DNA from: Mangifera indica
Lineage: Eukaryota; Streptophyta; Magnoliopsida; Sapindales; Anacardiaceae
DNA: 64,000 nt
Assembly (NCBI RefSeq): GCF_011075055.1
Contig: NC_058150.1
Span: forward strand, 13,607,408 to 13,671,407
Direction: 5' to 3'
The notes under the pieces were generated by a model, which saw only the letters and a list, made by a program, of their open reading frames with translations, was not told the DNA's origin and searched no databases. The position numbers were made by a program, and so were the translations under genes. This document shows positions 31,945 to 42,843 of the stretch, piece after piece; within the stretch, counting starts at the first letter, position 1; each line of letters starts with the position of its first letter.

Positions 31945-34098
31945 ATGGCTTCAGTAGAAAATATGAGAAGAAGAGCTCAGGGCCTAGCTTCAATTCTGGC
32001 AATCGGCACTGCAAATCCGCCAATATTTTCTATCAAACTGATTATCCTGATTTCTACTTTCGAATCACTCGAAGCGATCATATGACTCATCTCAAAGATA
32101 AGTTCAAACGAATTTGTAAGTGACGACTTCATGTTTGAAATTTAATATTTCAACTAACTGTTTTATACATGATTTACTATATTATGGTCGGACTCTGACT
32201 TAAAAGGGTGGTTAGACTTGATCAAGTGGGATTTCTCGTAAAAAATTAAAACCCTAATTTTTTTGTATTTACAGGTGAGAAATCAATGATAAGGAAACGA
32301 CACATGTATTTGAGTGAAGAAATCATCAACCAAATCCCAAACATAACTTGTTTCAACTCTCCTTCTCTTGATGCTCGTCAAGAAATCCTGAAGATTGAAA
32401 TTCCAAAGCTTGGCAAAGAAGCTGCATTGAAAGCCATCAAAGAATGGAACCAACCTTTGTCAAATATTACTCATCTCATCTTCTGTACAACTTCTTCTGC
32501 CGGAGAGTTACCCGGCGCCGACCACCAACTAACCAAGCTCCTCGGCCTCCCACCCTCCGTTCAAAGGCTCATGATCTATCAAGGCGGTTGCTTTGCTGCA
32601 GGTCTATTATTATTCTTTCTTAACTTTCAAATATATATGAACGATGATGGACTCGGAAGTAAAACATAGAGGACCACTGATTAATAAAAGTAAAATTTAA
32701 ATAGGATAATAAAACCTATTGTGGTTAACATAAAATTTTAAGGAAAATCAAAGCGAGGTAAGCTGACACCCTCGACTACTAATATACGAAAATTAATATA
32801 TATTAACTTTATTATTGATTTTCATTTAAATTTTCCAATAAATCTTAAAAATATTGATTTTAAAAAAAAAATATTACTATTTTTTAAGTTATAACCAATT
32901 ATGCTATAGCTTAAAAATGATATTTTAAATGTTACTACTTTCCACCCAGATTTTGATGAAATGATTTTTTGATTCTTTATATTTTAAAAGTTAATTTTCA
33001 TTCTTCTATTAAATTTGTTAACAAAATTTACTAATTTTCATTCTTCTGTTAAATTTGTTAATAAAATCTTTTTTCTTCTTTATAAAGTTGGTGAAACAAA
33101 AAGAAAGCCATTTGTCTCATTAACCACTATAAAATCAAACAATTTTATTCATCTCCTGCGGTTACCACCAATCAGTCTCATCATGAACTAGTTTTATGTC
33201 ATGACCACCTTTGTGAAGTCGCGAACTAGCCTTGCGTCGATAAATCAACCACTTTTCAATTAGAATGTATAGAATGATAATATATCTTTTAATTGTTGAA
33301 ACTAACGTTTGATTGCGAGGATTATTAGAAAAAACAATAACTCATAAATGTTTGGGTGGGAAATAGTCATTTAGCTTTTTTTTTTAAAATATCAAGCGCA
33401 AACGTTGCTTGTTGTTGCTTGTTGCAGGCACCACTCTCCGCCTCGCCAAGGACATCGCAGAGAACAATGCAGGCGCTCGTGTTCTTATTGTATGCTCCGA
33501 AATAACGCTTGGCTGCTTTCACGCACCTTCAGACACCTACTTGGACGTTTTGGTCGGCTCCGCAATCTTCGGAGACGGCGCAGCCGCCGTGATCGTCGGC
33601 GCTGATCCTAACACAACCACCGAGCGCCCACTCTTTCAACTCCTCTCAGCCTCTCAAAACCTCATCCCGGACTCAGAGAACGGCATCGTAGGACACATTC
33701 GTGAGAGGGGTTTGCAATACTTCTTATCCAAAACGGTTACTGAAAAAATCGCCAACAACATTCTTCAATGTTGCGAAGAAACATTTTGTAAACTCAGCGC
33801 CAATGACAGGAACTCGCTGTTCTATGTGGTTCATCCTGGCGGCCCATCGATTCTGCAGGCGGTGGAGCAGAAACTGGGGCTGAAGGAAGATAAATTGGGA
33901 GCGAGTTGGGGTGTGCTGAGGGAATATGGTAATATGGGGAGCGGTAGCCCGTTGTTTATACTTGATGAGATGAGGAAGCGGTCTGTGGAAGAAGGCAAAA
34001 GCACCACCGGCGAAGGGCTGAAGTGCGGCGTCCTGTTGGCGTTCGGGCCGGGGCTGACGGTGGAGACGATTGTGCTGAAAAGCTTTGACCTAGAATGA
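31945..34098 (+). CDS. Type III polyketide synthase, three exons, one-base frameshift in exon 1
   Basis: Plant type III PKS (chalcone-synthase superfamily), which condenses malonyl-CoA units onto a CoA starter in the cytosol. Exons: 31945-32115, 32275-32601, 33428-34098; introns have GT/AG ends. One A is missing at about 32023 (codon 27, Asn in both relatives), breaking the frame; otherwise the product would be 389 residues, the usual family length. The start sits in AAGATGG. By alfalfa CHS2 numbering, Cys164 (GGCFAAG), His303 (YVVHPGG) and Asn336 (YGNMG) are kept, as are CoA-binding Lys55, Arg58, Lys62. Differences: Thr197 to Cys, Ser338 to Gly, Phe265 to Tyr, AFGPG for GFGPG, and one extra residue after CTTS. 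The first intron splits the Cys60 codon as in the family; the second, right after Cys164, is unusual. Substrate unknown. It is either a recent pseudogene or a sequence error. Confidence 0.9.
32116..32274 (+). other. PKS intron 1
   Basis: 159 bp, GTAAGT donor and TTACAG acceptor. It splits a Cys codon (T/GT) in KRICEKS, the conserved intron position of plant chalcone-synthase genes. Confidence 0.92.
32602..33427 (+). other. PKS intron 2 (unusual position)
   Basis: 826 bp between GCTGCAG and GCACCACTC, splitting the Gly codon of GCFAAG-TTLR. Donor GTCTAT, acceptor TTGTTGCAG. It is strongly AT-rich, with a short direct repeat of TTTTCATTCTTCT-RTTAAATTTGTTA (about 32996 and 33036). Exon 3 of pseudogenes A and B starts at the same point with remnants of the same acceptor region, so the intron is ancestral to the local family. 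Confidence 0.9.
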
Positions 34099-34147
34099 TC
34101 ATCTTCTTCATGCATGATGGGACGTTTGCGTTGTCTAGTTAATTGAG

Positions 34148-34153
34148 AATAAA
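34148..34153 (+). terminator. Poly(A) signal of the PKS gene
   Basis: AATAAA 50 bp after the TGA stop. The flank around it is also conserved next to PKS fragment C at 61.6 kb. Confidence 0.6.
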
Positions 34154-34340
34154 TGGATGATCATGTTGTTTAGTTAAATTATTAAATAAATTAATTAATA
34201 ACTATTATGTTATTATGTTATGAAATGAATCAAGAAAAAAAAAGTAAAATTAAATTCTGCCAAATTTAAGAAAAATTGTTAGGTTCACCGTCACCGTCAA
34301 TTATTATTTTGGTCAGACTATAAAATATGTAAATATTAGG
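34154..34340. other. 3' flank of PKS gene, shared with PKS fragment C
   Basis: The sequence up to about 34255 (GGATGATCATGTTGTTTAGT and following AT-rich text) matches the minus strand of 61500-61610, showing that the copy at 61.6 kb was duplicated with its downstream DNA. Confidence 0.7.
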
Positions 34341-34520
34341 CCAAAAGACCTGTTGCTGCTAAAGGTATTTTGAAACTTACAGTTTACCCTTTAATTTTAA
34401 AAACTCAAACATCCACTCATACATTAAATTTTGTTAAAATTTTTAGTGAAAGTTAAAGATAAAACTATTATTTAATAAAAAAATTTTGTTAAAGTCCTTA
34501 GTGAAAGTTAAAGGAATTTT
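34341..34520. mobile_element. Mutator-like terminal fragment
   Basis: It begins GGCCAAAAGACCTGTTG and continues with TTAGTGAAAGTTAAAGATAA, matching the terminal inverted repeat of the element at 47820-48700. Only one end is seen; the other side runs into the foldback hairpin. Confidence 0.6.
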
Positions 34521-34531
34521 TTTTTTTTTTT

Positions 34532-34747
34532 GCCTTTAATCAAAACTAAACACTAAAATTGAATCCTATTTTTTTTTTTTTGATAAATGAAGAACCCTAC
34601 CTGAGCCGAATCACCATTTTCAGGATAAAACAACCACATTGAGTAGGATAAACCTCAGGTCCTAAAAATGGTGATTCGACTCAAGTGGAGTTCCTCGTTT
34701 ATCGAAAAATTAGGATTCAGTTTTAGCATTTAGTTTTGATTAAAGGC
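34532..34747. repeat. Foldback hairpin element, arms about 90 bp
   Basis: Left arm 34532-34625 (GCCTTTAATCAAAACTAAAC ... CACCATTTTCAGGA) is the near complement of right arm 34660-34747 (TCCTAAAAATGGTGATTCGA ... GTTTTGATTAAAGGC), with a 34-base loop. Mismatches are scattered and the T-run lengths differ. This is a foldback MITE located about 430 bp after the PKS stop codon. If transcribed it would form a long hairpin. Confidence 0.85.
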
Positions 34748-36189
34748 AAAAAATTTTTAATAATACAATAAACCCTAGAATTCATAATTGCACACATTGG
34801 TGATGACACTACTGAATTCACTACTGATGTGAGCCATGACAACCACGACAACATTTCCTCATGATTGGAGTGATGTCGATGACCAAAGATGCTCTTGAAG
34901 CCGTCAGGTTTCAAGATTTTTGCTTTTGGTTGTTGTTGTGTAATCATTGCAAAATCCCATCGTCGAAATCCACTAAGATGTTGAAAAAGTGACAAGGGAT
35001 CAACCTAATGTTGTTGGGGATCAAACCGATGGCTGGTCATGGCAGAATCAAGTGACAACGATGAAGAAATCTACAAGTAAGGTTTCTTTTGTCATGGGTC
35101 GAAGTCGGGTTTTCCCAACTCAATTACCTAACCCACAGGGTTGGAAAACCCAAAGATCAAATTTGGTTAAACTGAGTCGTTCAATCTATATTATAGATGG
35201 GTCTACCAACCCCTATCTAAACTAAGATCCAATTGAGCATGGGAAGTTCACACATGAAAGAAAGTGTGCAACGTGTGTAGGCACTTGAGAGCCTATCCTA
35301 GTGCATGACGACACATGGCAGTGCATGATTGCTTATTCCTAAATCATAGAGGTGCATATAATAGATTTAGTTCCTATTGTGGCGTGTGATAACTCTTTAG
35401 GGCTTAAAATTAGTAAATTTTTACTATTAAAGTCTAAAATTTATTAAAATTATCAAAATTATTGTTCATAAGATAAGATGCAACAAATTAAGGAAAAGAT
35501 TATTAGAGAATCTAAGGTATTGGATCTCATGAAATCTTAAATTGGAGCAACATAATTTCATATAAATGGAACAATTTGTAAGTTTTTAGAATGTCGATCA
35601 CCAAAGTGACCCATTTTGAGGCTTACGAAAAGTTTCCTTCAAGAATGGTACTTTCGGTAATTTTAATGCATATAATTTCCTACCCAAAGGTGTTGTGTAT
35701 TTAATCTAAGGAAGCATAAGGCTAACTATAGAAATCAACCGGTTGTGAAATGTTCAATACACCTAAAGGTAGTTGGGTCTTTCTGACATATGTTTTCCTA
35801 TCAAGTGGAGAATGAACTATGTTATAGAAAATATCTCTACACAAAGGTGATATTTTTTGAACATCATATACTCTAAAGGTCCTTATAAAGTTTGTTATCC
35901 TATCAAGTGGATGATGAATTGTGATCTAGAAAATATATATACCAAAGGTAAGTTGATGATGATGCATTCTATATATTTTTTTGAGCATCATGTGTTCTCA
36001 AGGTCCTCAGAAAGTTCATATATAGGCTTGTGTTTAGGACTCTTATTGTATGTTATTTTCTCTGCCCAAAGATAAGTTGATGATGATACCCAAGGAATCC
36101 CTATAAGGTGTAGCTTATCAAGTTTTCTTATTTATTTTTAAAGCTACTTTGATTAATTGTTGCTCATGGTTGTAATTTATTGCATTATT
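34748..36189 (+). other. copia-B leader
   Basis: Aligns with the copia-2 leader: the TGTGAGCCATGACAACCACG stretch, ACACTC/CGTGTG-rich text around 35250-35400, and repeated CCCAAAGGTGA and CATCATATRYTCT phrases at 35835-36070. The frames at 34989-35225 and 35857-36075 are not genes. Confidence 0.75.
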
Positions 36190-37020
36190 TTCTTTTATTC
36201 TCTATTTCTGTGAATAATAACAATGCTACTGTTAAGGTCCTGATTGGAAGCAATGGAAGCAAGATATTGAATTTGTTATGGCTATAAGTGACTAAGATAT
36301 GACACTTATTCAAGATAAGCCAATAGATATTATTGATATGAATACCACTGAAGAGAAGAATCTATTTGTTAAGTAGGAGAAATCAAATTGTTTATGCATG
36401 ATAGCCATGAAAAAAAAAATGTGGTTAAACATCTTCTTAGCGGGTTGCCAGTTGATGAAACTGCTAAAGAATTCTTTACCATTGTAAGAAAACGATTTCA
36501 AATATCCAAAGATGTTAAAGCCCCATCCCTTGTTTTTTAGTTGATTAGTATGAGATACATAGAGTCTAAGGGTGTTAGGGATAACATAGTAAAGCTAGTT
36601 CACGTTCAAGACAAACTCAAGAATCATAAAACCTCATTACCTGATGAGTTCATCGTTTATCATGGCCTAGCTACCTTACCTTAAACCTTTTCCTAACTCA
36701 AAATAGCTTATAACACCACAAAAAGAACTTGGAGCTTAGATAGCCTGATTACTAAGTATGTTGCTGAGGAGTGTAAAATCCAAAAAGAAAAGGGTGATTT
36801 GATTCTTTTTGTCTCTCATACTAAAGATGATCATGGTAAAAAAATATATAAGAAAGACAAGTTTAATCCTACAGCTCCTAAAAATGATTAGAATAAAAGA
36901 CATGGTCAAGGTTAGAAAAATACAAATGTAGTAGAGGAAAAAGATTTTGGAAAGTGTTTCTTTTGTAAGAAAAAAGGTCATATGAAGAAGAGCTGCTCGA
37001 AGTATAAGTCTTGCTTAAAA
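36190..37020 (+). pseudogene. copia-B gag, zinc knuckle intact
   Basis: Decayed gag of the same type as copia-2: AATTTGTTATGGCTATAAGT region, LVHVQDKLKNH near 36595, and a complete knuckle CFFCKKKGHMKKSC near 36956-36997 (CX2CX4HX4C). Stops and frameshifts occur throughout, including early ones at about 36293 and 36374. It shows that the Tyr in the copia-2 knuckle is a private change. Confidence 0.85.
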
Positions 37021-38310
37021 AAAGAGGTAACCCACTAAGCCTTTTATGGTTTGAATCTAATTTTATTGATATATCACCAAATTCTTGGTGGCTTGATAGT
37101 GGAGTAACTATGCATGTTACTTTTATTTTATAGGGGTTTAAAAGCAAAAGAAGATCAACTAAGGGTGAGAGGACACTTAGAGTTAGAAACAATATAGAAG
37201 TTGAAGTAGAATATATAGGAGTTGTTTGCCTTAGGTTGAAAAGTGGTTTTGAGTAAGTTTTAGATAATACATTTCATGTATCTTCATTTAGAAAGAATTT
37301 GATTTTAGTTTCAATTTTGGATACATGTGGATTTTGTTTAAAGTTTGAAAAATCTTTGGTTGCATTATCTTTAAATTATAAAGTTAATGGATTATATAAT
37401 ATGTGTTTAGCCCTTGTTAATACTCATGTTTCTATGAATGTTGAAAATAATATGGGAAAAAATCCTTAATTGATGAAAAAAAATTTTTGTTATAGCATAA
37501 AAGGCTTGGACATATCTCTAGGGAAATGATTGAAAGATTGACAAAAGATAATATCCTCCCCTCATTAAATTTTAAGGATCTAGGAACTTGTGTTGATTGC
37601 ATTAAGGGAAAATTGACTAAAACTAAAAGGAAGTAGGTGACTCATAGTTTAAATTTATTGGAAGTAATTCCTATTGATATAATTAGATCTTACTCTACTA
37701 TAATTTGTGGTTGCCAATATTTTATTACCTTTATTGATGATTTCTTTCGTCATGGTTTCCTTTATTTAATTAAAGTAAAATATGATATCTCGAGGAAATT
37801 TAAGGTCTTCAGAATTAAAGTAAAAAAACAATTGAAAAAAGTCATTAAGATAGTATGATTTAACCATGGGGGTGAGTATTATTGAAGACATAGAGATTCA
37901 AGTCAATATATGGGCTCATTCGCCAAATACTTACAAAAGTGTGGGATTATTGTCTAATACATTATGTCTAAGAGTCTAAAACAAAATGGTATGGCTAAAA
38001 GGCGTAACCATACCCTTATGGATATGGTAAGGAGCATGATGAGTAAAACAAATTTGCCAGAGTACCTTTAGGATGAGTTGATCAAAACGACATTATACAT
38101 TCTAAATAAAGTTCCTAGTAAGTCTATTCCTAAGACACCTTTTGAGTTATAGACTGGTAAAAAGCCTAGCCTTAACCATTTTTGAGTTAGGGGTTGCCCT
38201 GCTTAGTTAGGATTCATAATCCTACTAAAAAAAAAAGCTTAATCCTCGATCCATCAGGTTTTACTTTGTAGGATACCCATCTCACTCTAAAGGATATAGG
38301 TTTTACTATT
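37021..38310 (+). pseudogene. copia-B protease and integrase (decayed)
   Basis: SWWLDSGVTMHV near 37083 is the protease core with Ala changed to Val after D-S-G. LGHISREMIERL near 37508 is the pre-integrase part. The frame 37637-37858 holds YFITFIDDFF and the start of the integrase core, ending in a stop where copia-2 reads VVRSDRGGE (here VKIV then stop). Decayed text continues to 38310, where the solo LTR is inserted. Confidence 0.88.
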
Positions 38311-41300
38311 TGTAACACGTATTTCCAGAAGTGTTACCTTTTAGAGAAAACATCACTAAATTGCCTATTTTGGGCACACATGTAATTTAAAACAAGTAAT
38401 AAATTTATTAAATAGTTGGATAAAACCTCATTTATTAAAACTTATAAAATTATTGAAATACCCTTGTTAAATTAATGCGGAAGCATTTAAAAGATGTCAA
38501 ATCATGAAATGTAAGCTAAAAATCATTACATGTGTAGCCTGATACATAAATGAAATATGAATAAAATCAAAGCTAAAAAAGATAAAAATGCTTTCATTGC
38601 TCTATACCTGTAGATTGTCGCTTGATCCATAGCCATCGCATTCATCTATACTTGCACACACGAAAGTAAGAACACTCAGTAAATAGAAGACTTTGAATGA
38701 GTGCTAAGATTATTCAGTAAGTAGGAGACTCTATCGATAACGTTTACTATAATCGTCCAAAATACCCTTAAACTCGATCTTTACTATTGTTGTCATCCAG
38801 AGTCAACATTGAACTCCTTATGGATAATGATGGGTCCTATCTATCTCTGTACTCATACTATATTTTAAGGACGATCTAGGTTATATACCATAGCCCTTAG
38901 ATCAAACTATGTCCCGTTTAATCATTAAGGAACCATTCCCCCAAATTCTTATTTGATGTGACTATACTAAACTTACTGGAAGCGTTTAAATTTGGAAGTT
39001 ATAATTGTATACTAGGTCGATCGATCTGGATTGAATACAGAGATTTCACACTGTGGCCATGGAACTATCTCTTTGTTTCACTACACTAGAACTATATCTC
39101 ACTAGACTCTACTACAAGCAAATACCTTACTATGAGTATGGTGTCCTATTATAGATGTGTCCTATTAGAAGGGCAGGGGGGTGAGTGTAGCAAATGTGTA
39201 CTTACAGTAGTACCTTATAACAATCTTATGATGTCTAGTATGTTTGCATTTTGAGCCTTAACCCAACTTGGCTCGTTCTCACTTCTACATAAAATGTATC
39301 TCGTGTCATTCTATAATTCACTCTTTGGCATATAGAGTACTACTACATGCCCAGAGTATTTGCATTGTCACTCGAGATGACTCATATATCCTTAGCCTAA
39401 TTCCATTTCTATTTTTCTATGATTTATTCTACAAACATGAGTGTGTGTCTATAGACACATGGAGGTGTGTCTCTTTATTTTCATGCACACCGCTAACTCC
39501 TTATGGCATCTCTGCATGTGTTAATTTTCCTATACTTCATTCTCTTTTTCTATTCTCTACTTAATCGCACTTCTTCTCAAGGGTATTCTGATCATTTCAC
39601 CCCACATATGATCGTGCTAATGTTATATATAAAATGTCCACATGTCTTACTAGACTATTAATTGATCAACGACATCTAACAATCATTGGAACACCAAAAA
39701 AACTCAAACTGAATCTTGGAGTTTGCATACACGGGTATATGTCCCATACCACACAATTCTATGGCGAATCCAAAAAGCAATTCGTGAATAACTTATTTGA
39801 TCCCTAGTTTGTCTCTAAACATTTTTCAGTTCTTCCAACCATGTATAAGAGATTCCCTAACATCATATAACTTCTTGAACACAATTCTTTCAATCAAATA
39901 AACATGATAAACCAATTACAATCATAATACCCCGCAAGGATTCAACAATTATCAACTATCCAATCATTCAACAAAGGCACAACTTCATTCAAACAGTAGT
40001 CTAACACCAGCTATAATGACTACTTTTCATATACATAGATGTTGATTCTTCTGGTTGATGATACTCTAGCAAATACATATATAACATCAACCCTCATCAT
40101 GCAAACATCACATACTTCATCATTATATATCTATATAATCTATTATCATATGAAAAATAATCACTAATAACACACAATCATCATACTTATCATCAATGTT
40201 AGACATCATTAGGCGATCATACAAAGGTATCAAAATTACCTCTCAACAAAATAAGAAAACTAGTCTTACTTACCTCATTTTGTAGCAAGAAGATAATACA
40301 AACAGGCCTTCTTCTTTCTAGACTTCTTTTCTCATGCTATAACACCCATAAGTATGCTCAGGGTAACTTGGTCTTTTGGTTTTGTGTGTAATTAATTGTG
40401 TTTAAATATGCAAACCTATTAAAAACATGATGCACAATCGTGTGGGGTTGCCACAAGCCTATGTGTGTTGTAACAAGGGGCAAAATGGTCTTTTTTTCAA
40501 GTGTTTTATGCAATTTGGCTAAGTTTGGAAAGCGCCCATACATAGTCAACAAATTTGAATTTTTAGATAAGAAGCAATTTCACCAGGATTTCAAAAACTG
40601 TTGGTTTTGCATAATGGAGTACATGCTCCTATGTATTAAAGCACACAATAATGTATCGTGTTTTTTAGCAAAAATAAAAAAAGTTCAAATGCATTGGCTA
40701 AGACACGTTTCATAAAAACTCACCAAAAGCAGAGAGTTGTGAGAGTGTTTGGAAGCCAAAGAAACACACGGGAGATCGGGAATTCACCTTGTCATGCCAA
40801 GATTTTTGCTAGACTAAGAAAGAGAAGTAAACAAGATTTTTCCCTTGTAGTTTTATGACTTTTTATGAATGGTTTGAATGCAAATCTAATCAAACATTCC
40901 CTAGTAATAGGGTTTTGTTATATAGAATTGATTAATGATTGTGTTGTTATGGTAATTGACAACAATAAGTGAATTTATGTACATATAATAAGTTTATATA
41001 CAAAATAGTTGATTAGTGAATGTTGTAATGTTAAGAGTTGGTTGCTTTGGAGATTGTGATGTTATGTGATATTGGAATAATAGTGACTTAATAATGCATA
41101 TATTGATTGCAATTTTAGAAGGGAAATTGACCGATTTGAGACATGTTATGGCATGTGTTTTTTATTGCAATAAGGGTAAGAATTTGTGTCCATCATGTGT
41201 TATATGTTTAGGGATTGCATTGATTAGTTGTTGGATGACTAAAACATGTAATGAGAAGCAAATTTGGGTAACTAAAATCAAGTAACAATTGTTGGGAAAT

Positions 41301-42838
41301 TGATATTTTGGATGAGAAAAACACAAGGAACATGAATTCATTATTTTAGAATTTGACGACACACACCCTATATGGAATTAGGGAAAATTCTCTTGACGTG
41401 TGACATGTACATGGGCGTGTGCTAAGAGAGAGAACACCCTCATGTGTTAAACACTTGCCTTCATGTACTTTTGGAAAAAATTATGGATTTTTAAATATCG
41501 GAATGTTACATATAATATAAAAATGACTTTTTTACCCCTGAAAGGGAATAATCAAGAGAAACCAGAAAAAAAGGCTCTATTGAAGGCTAATAATAATAGA
41601 AATCATTTAGGGGGTGCTCGAATATATGAACAATGACCCGAACCCTGACCAGAGTAGTTTCAACTCAAAAATACCAATGATGCATTATTAAATTCTTTCC
41701 ACCAAGCTATGTGCAATATACATTCCACTAAGTTTAATTTGGTGTGGTTTTGTCACTAGGTTGTATGTAGTGTGATGCATTACCAAGCTATGTGTAGTGT
41801 TATGTAGCCATAAAGTTATGTGCAGTATGGTGGTGAAAGCAAAAAGGGGTGTGACCTCAAGCTTAAGCCTAACCGACTTGTGAATAGAATATATTGGATA
41901 GTTGACATTAGAGATATCATGTACTTTTAGGGATGACACTAATATTGAAAATAAGCATAAAGTGTCGAATATAATTGGGTAGGCATCTAGGATATTGGAA
42001 AAACATTTGGGATATCACAATGTTAATAAATATGAGACAATAGAGAGATAAGAAATGATTAACCGTTATGTGCTTACCTACTTACTAAATGTGTTTCACT
42101 CACTGTGTTCTATTGTGATTTTGCAGGTAAACTCATGGAGTAGTGGGACAACAATGAAAGCAGTGGTTCAGCCCGGGATGTTACATGACAGGTAGGGGTA
42201 TTTTAGTTATTTTTATGATTTGACATTTATTTATGTATTAAGATTTATTTATGCTCTTTTAACTAATGAATTAATATATTTGTATCAATTTGTCTTCATT
42301 TATCAAGTAACAAATTCACTTTTAGGGGTATGTATAATAGGTGTCATGCATTTATTTAATTATCTTTTAAAGATTTTTGCTATTGTAAATTTTAAAAGTA
42401 ACACGTCTCTTTGGGTACAAATTTTGAATAGGGTATATAGCTAAAGAAGGGTGTTACATATGTCACCGAAAAGTGATCACCTAGAACTCCCAATGAAAGG
42501 CTAGGTGATTAGACCATAATATCCCTTTCTGGGGTGGTTCATGTATTTAGGGATTGAGAATACTAATCCCTAAAATGTAGTAACATGTCTTATACAAAAA
42601 CTAAAACCACGTTCAACACATAAGGGTGTGTGTCCAAGGCACACAATCGTGTGTCACTTAATTTGAAATTTTTATGTCAAATCATCTTATCCAGTTGATG
42701 TGGCATGACACATAGGTATGGCTTCCTTATACAAGGAACTCATACTTTAACTTTCAAATCATAATTAATCTTTCACACAACAAATAAAGTTATGCATAAA
42801 GATTATTTTGCCCTCGAGACATACTTATGGGTGTTACA
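38311..42838 (-). mobile_element. Gypsy-type solo LTR in copia-B, split by a second LTR
   Basis: Counterpart of 683-5132. It starts TGTAACACG and ends GGTGTTACA, flanked by CTATT (38306-38310) and TTATT (42839-42843). Together with copy A (CTATC and CTATT) the original target duplication is clearly CTATT, with a different side mutated in each copy. Confidence 0.85.
40338..42458 (+). mobile_element. Nested solo LTR (plus strand) in copia-B
   Basis: Counterpart of 2702-4753. It starts TATAACACCCATAAGTATG and ends GGGTGTTACA. About 120 bp more than copy A around 41731-41865, with near-repeats of ACCAAGCTATGTG, suggests a short tandem duplication or a loss in copy A. Frames at 40440-40715, 41094-41285 and 42220-42444 are LTR text, not genes. 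Confidence 0.78.
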
Positions 42839-42843
42839 TTATT

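Noticed and set aside
31852..32085. Earlier in-frame ATG at 31852 as the PKS start
   Set aside because: It lies before the TATA box, and both pseudogenes start at the position of the ATG at 31945.
33405..33605. Plus-strand frame rich in Arg, overlapping PKS exon 3
   Set aside because: It is another frame of the PKS exon, with low-quality Arg/Cys-rich translation.
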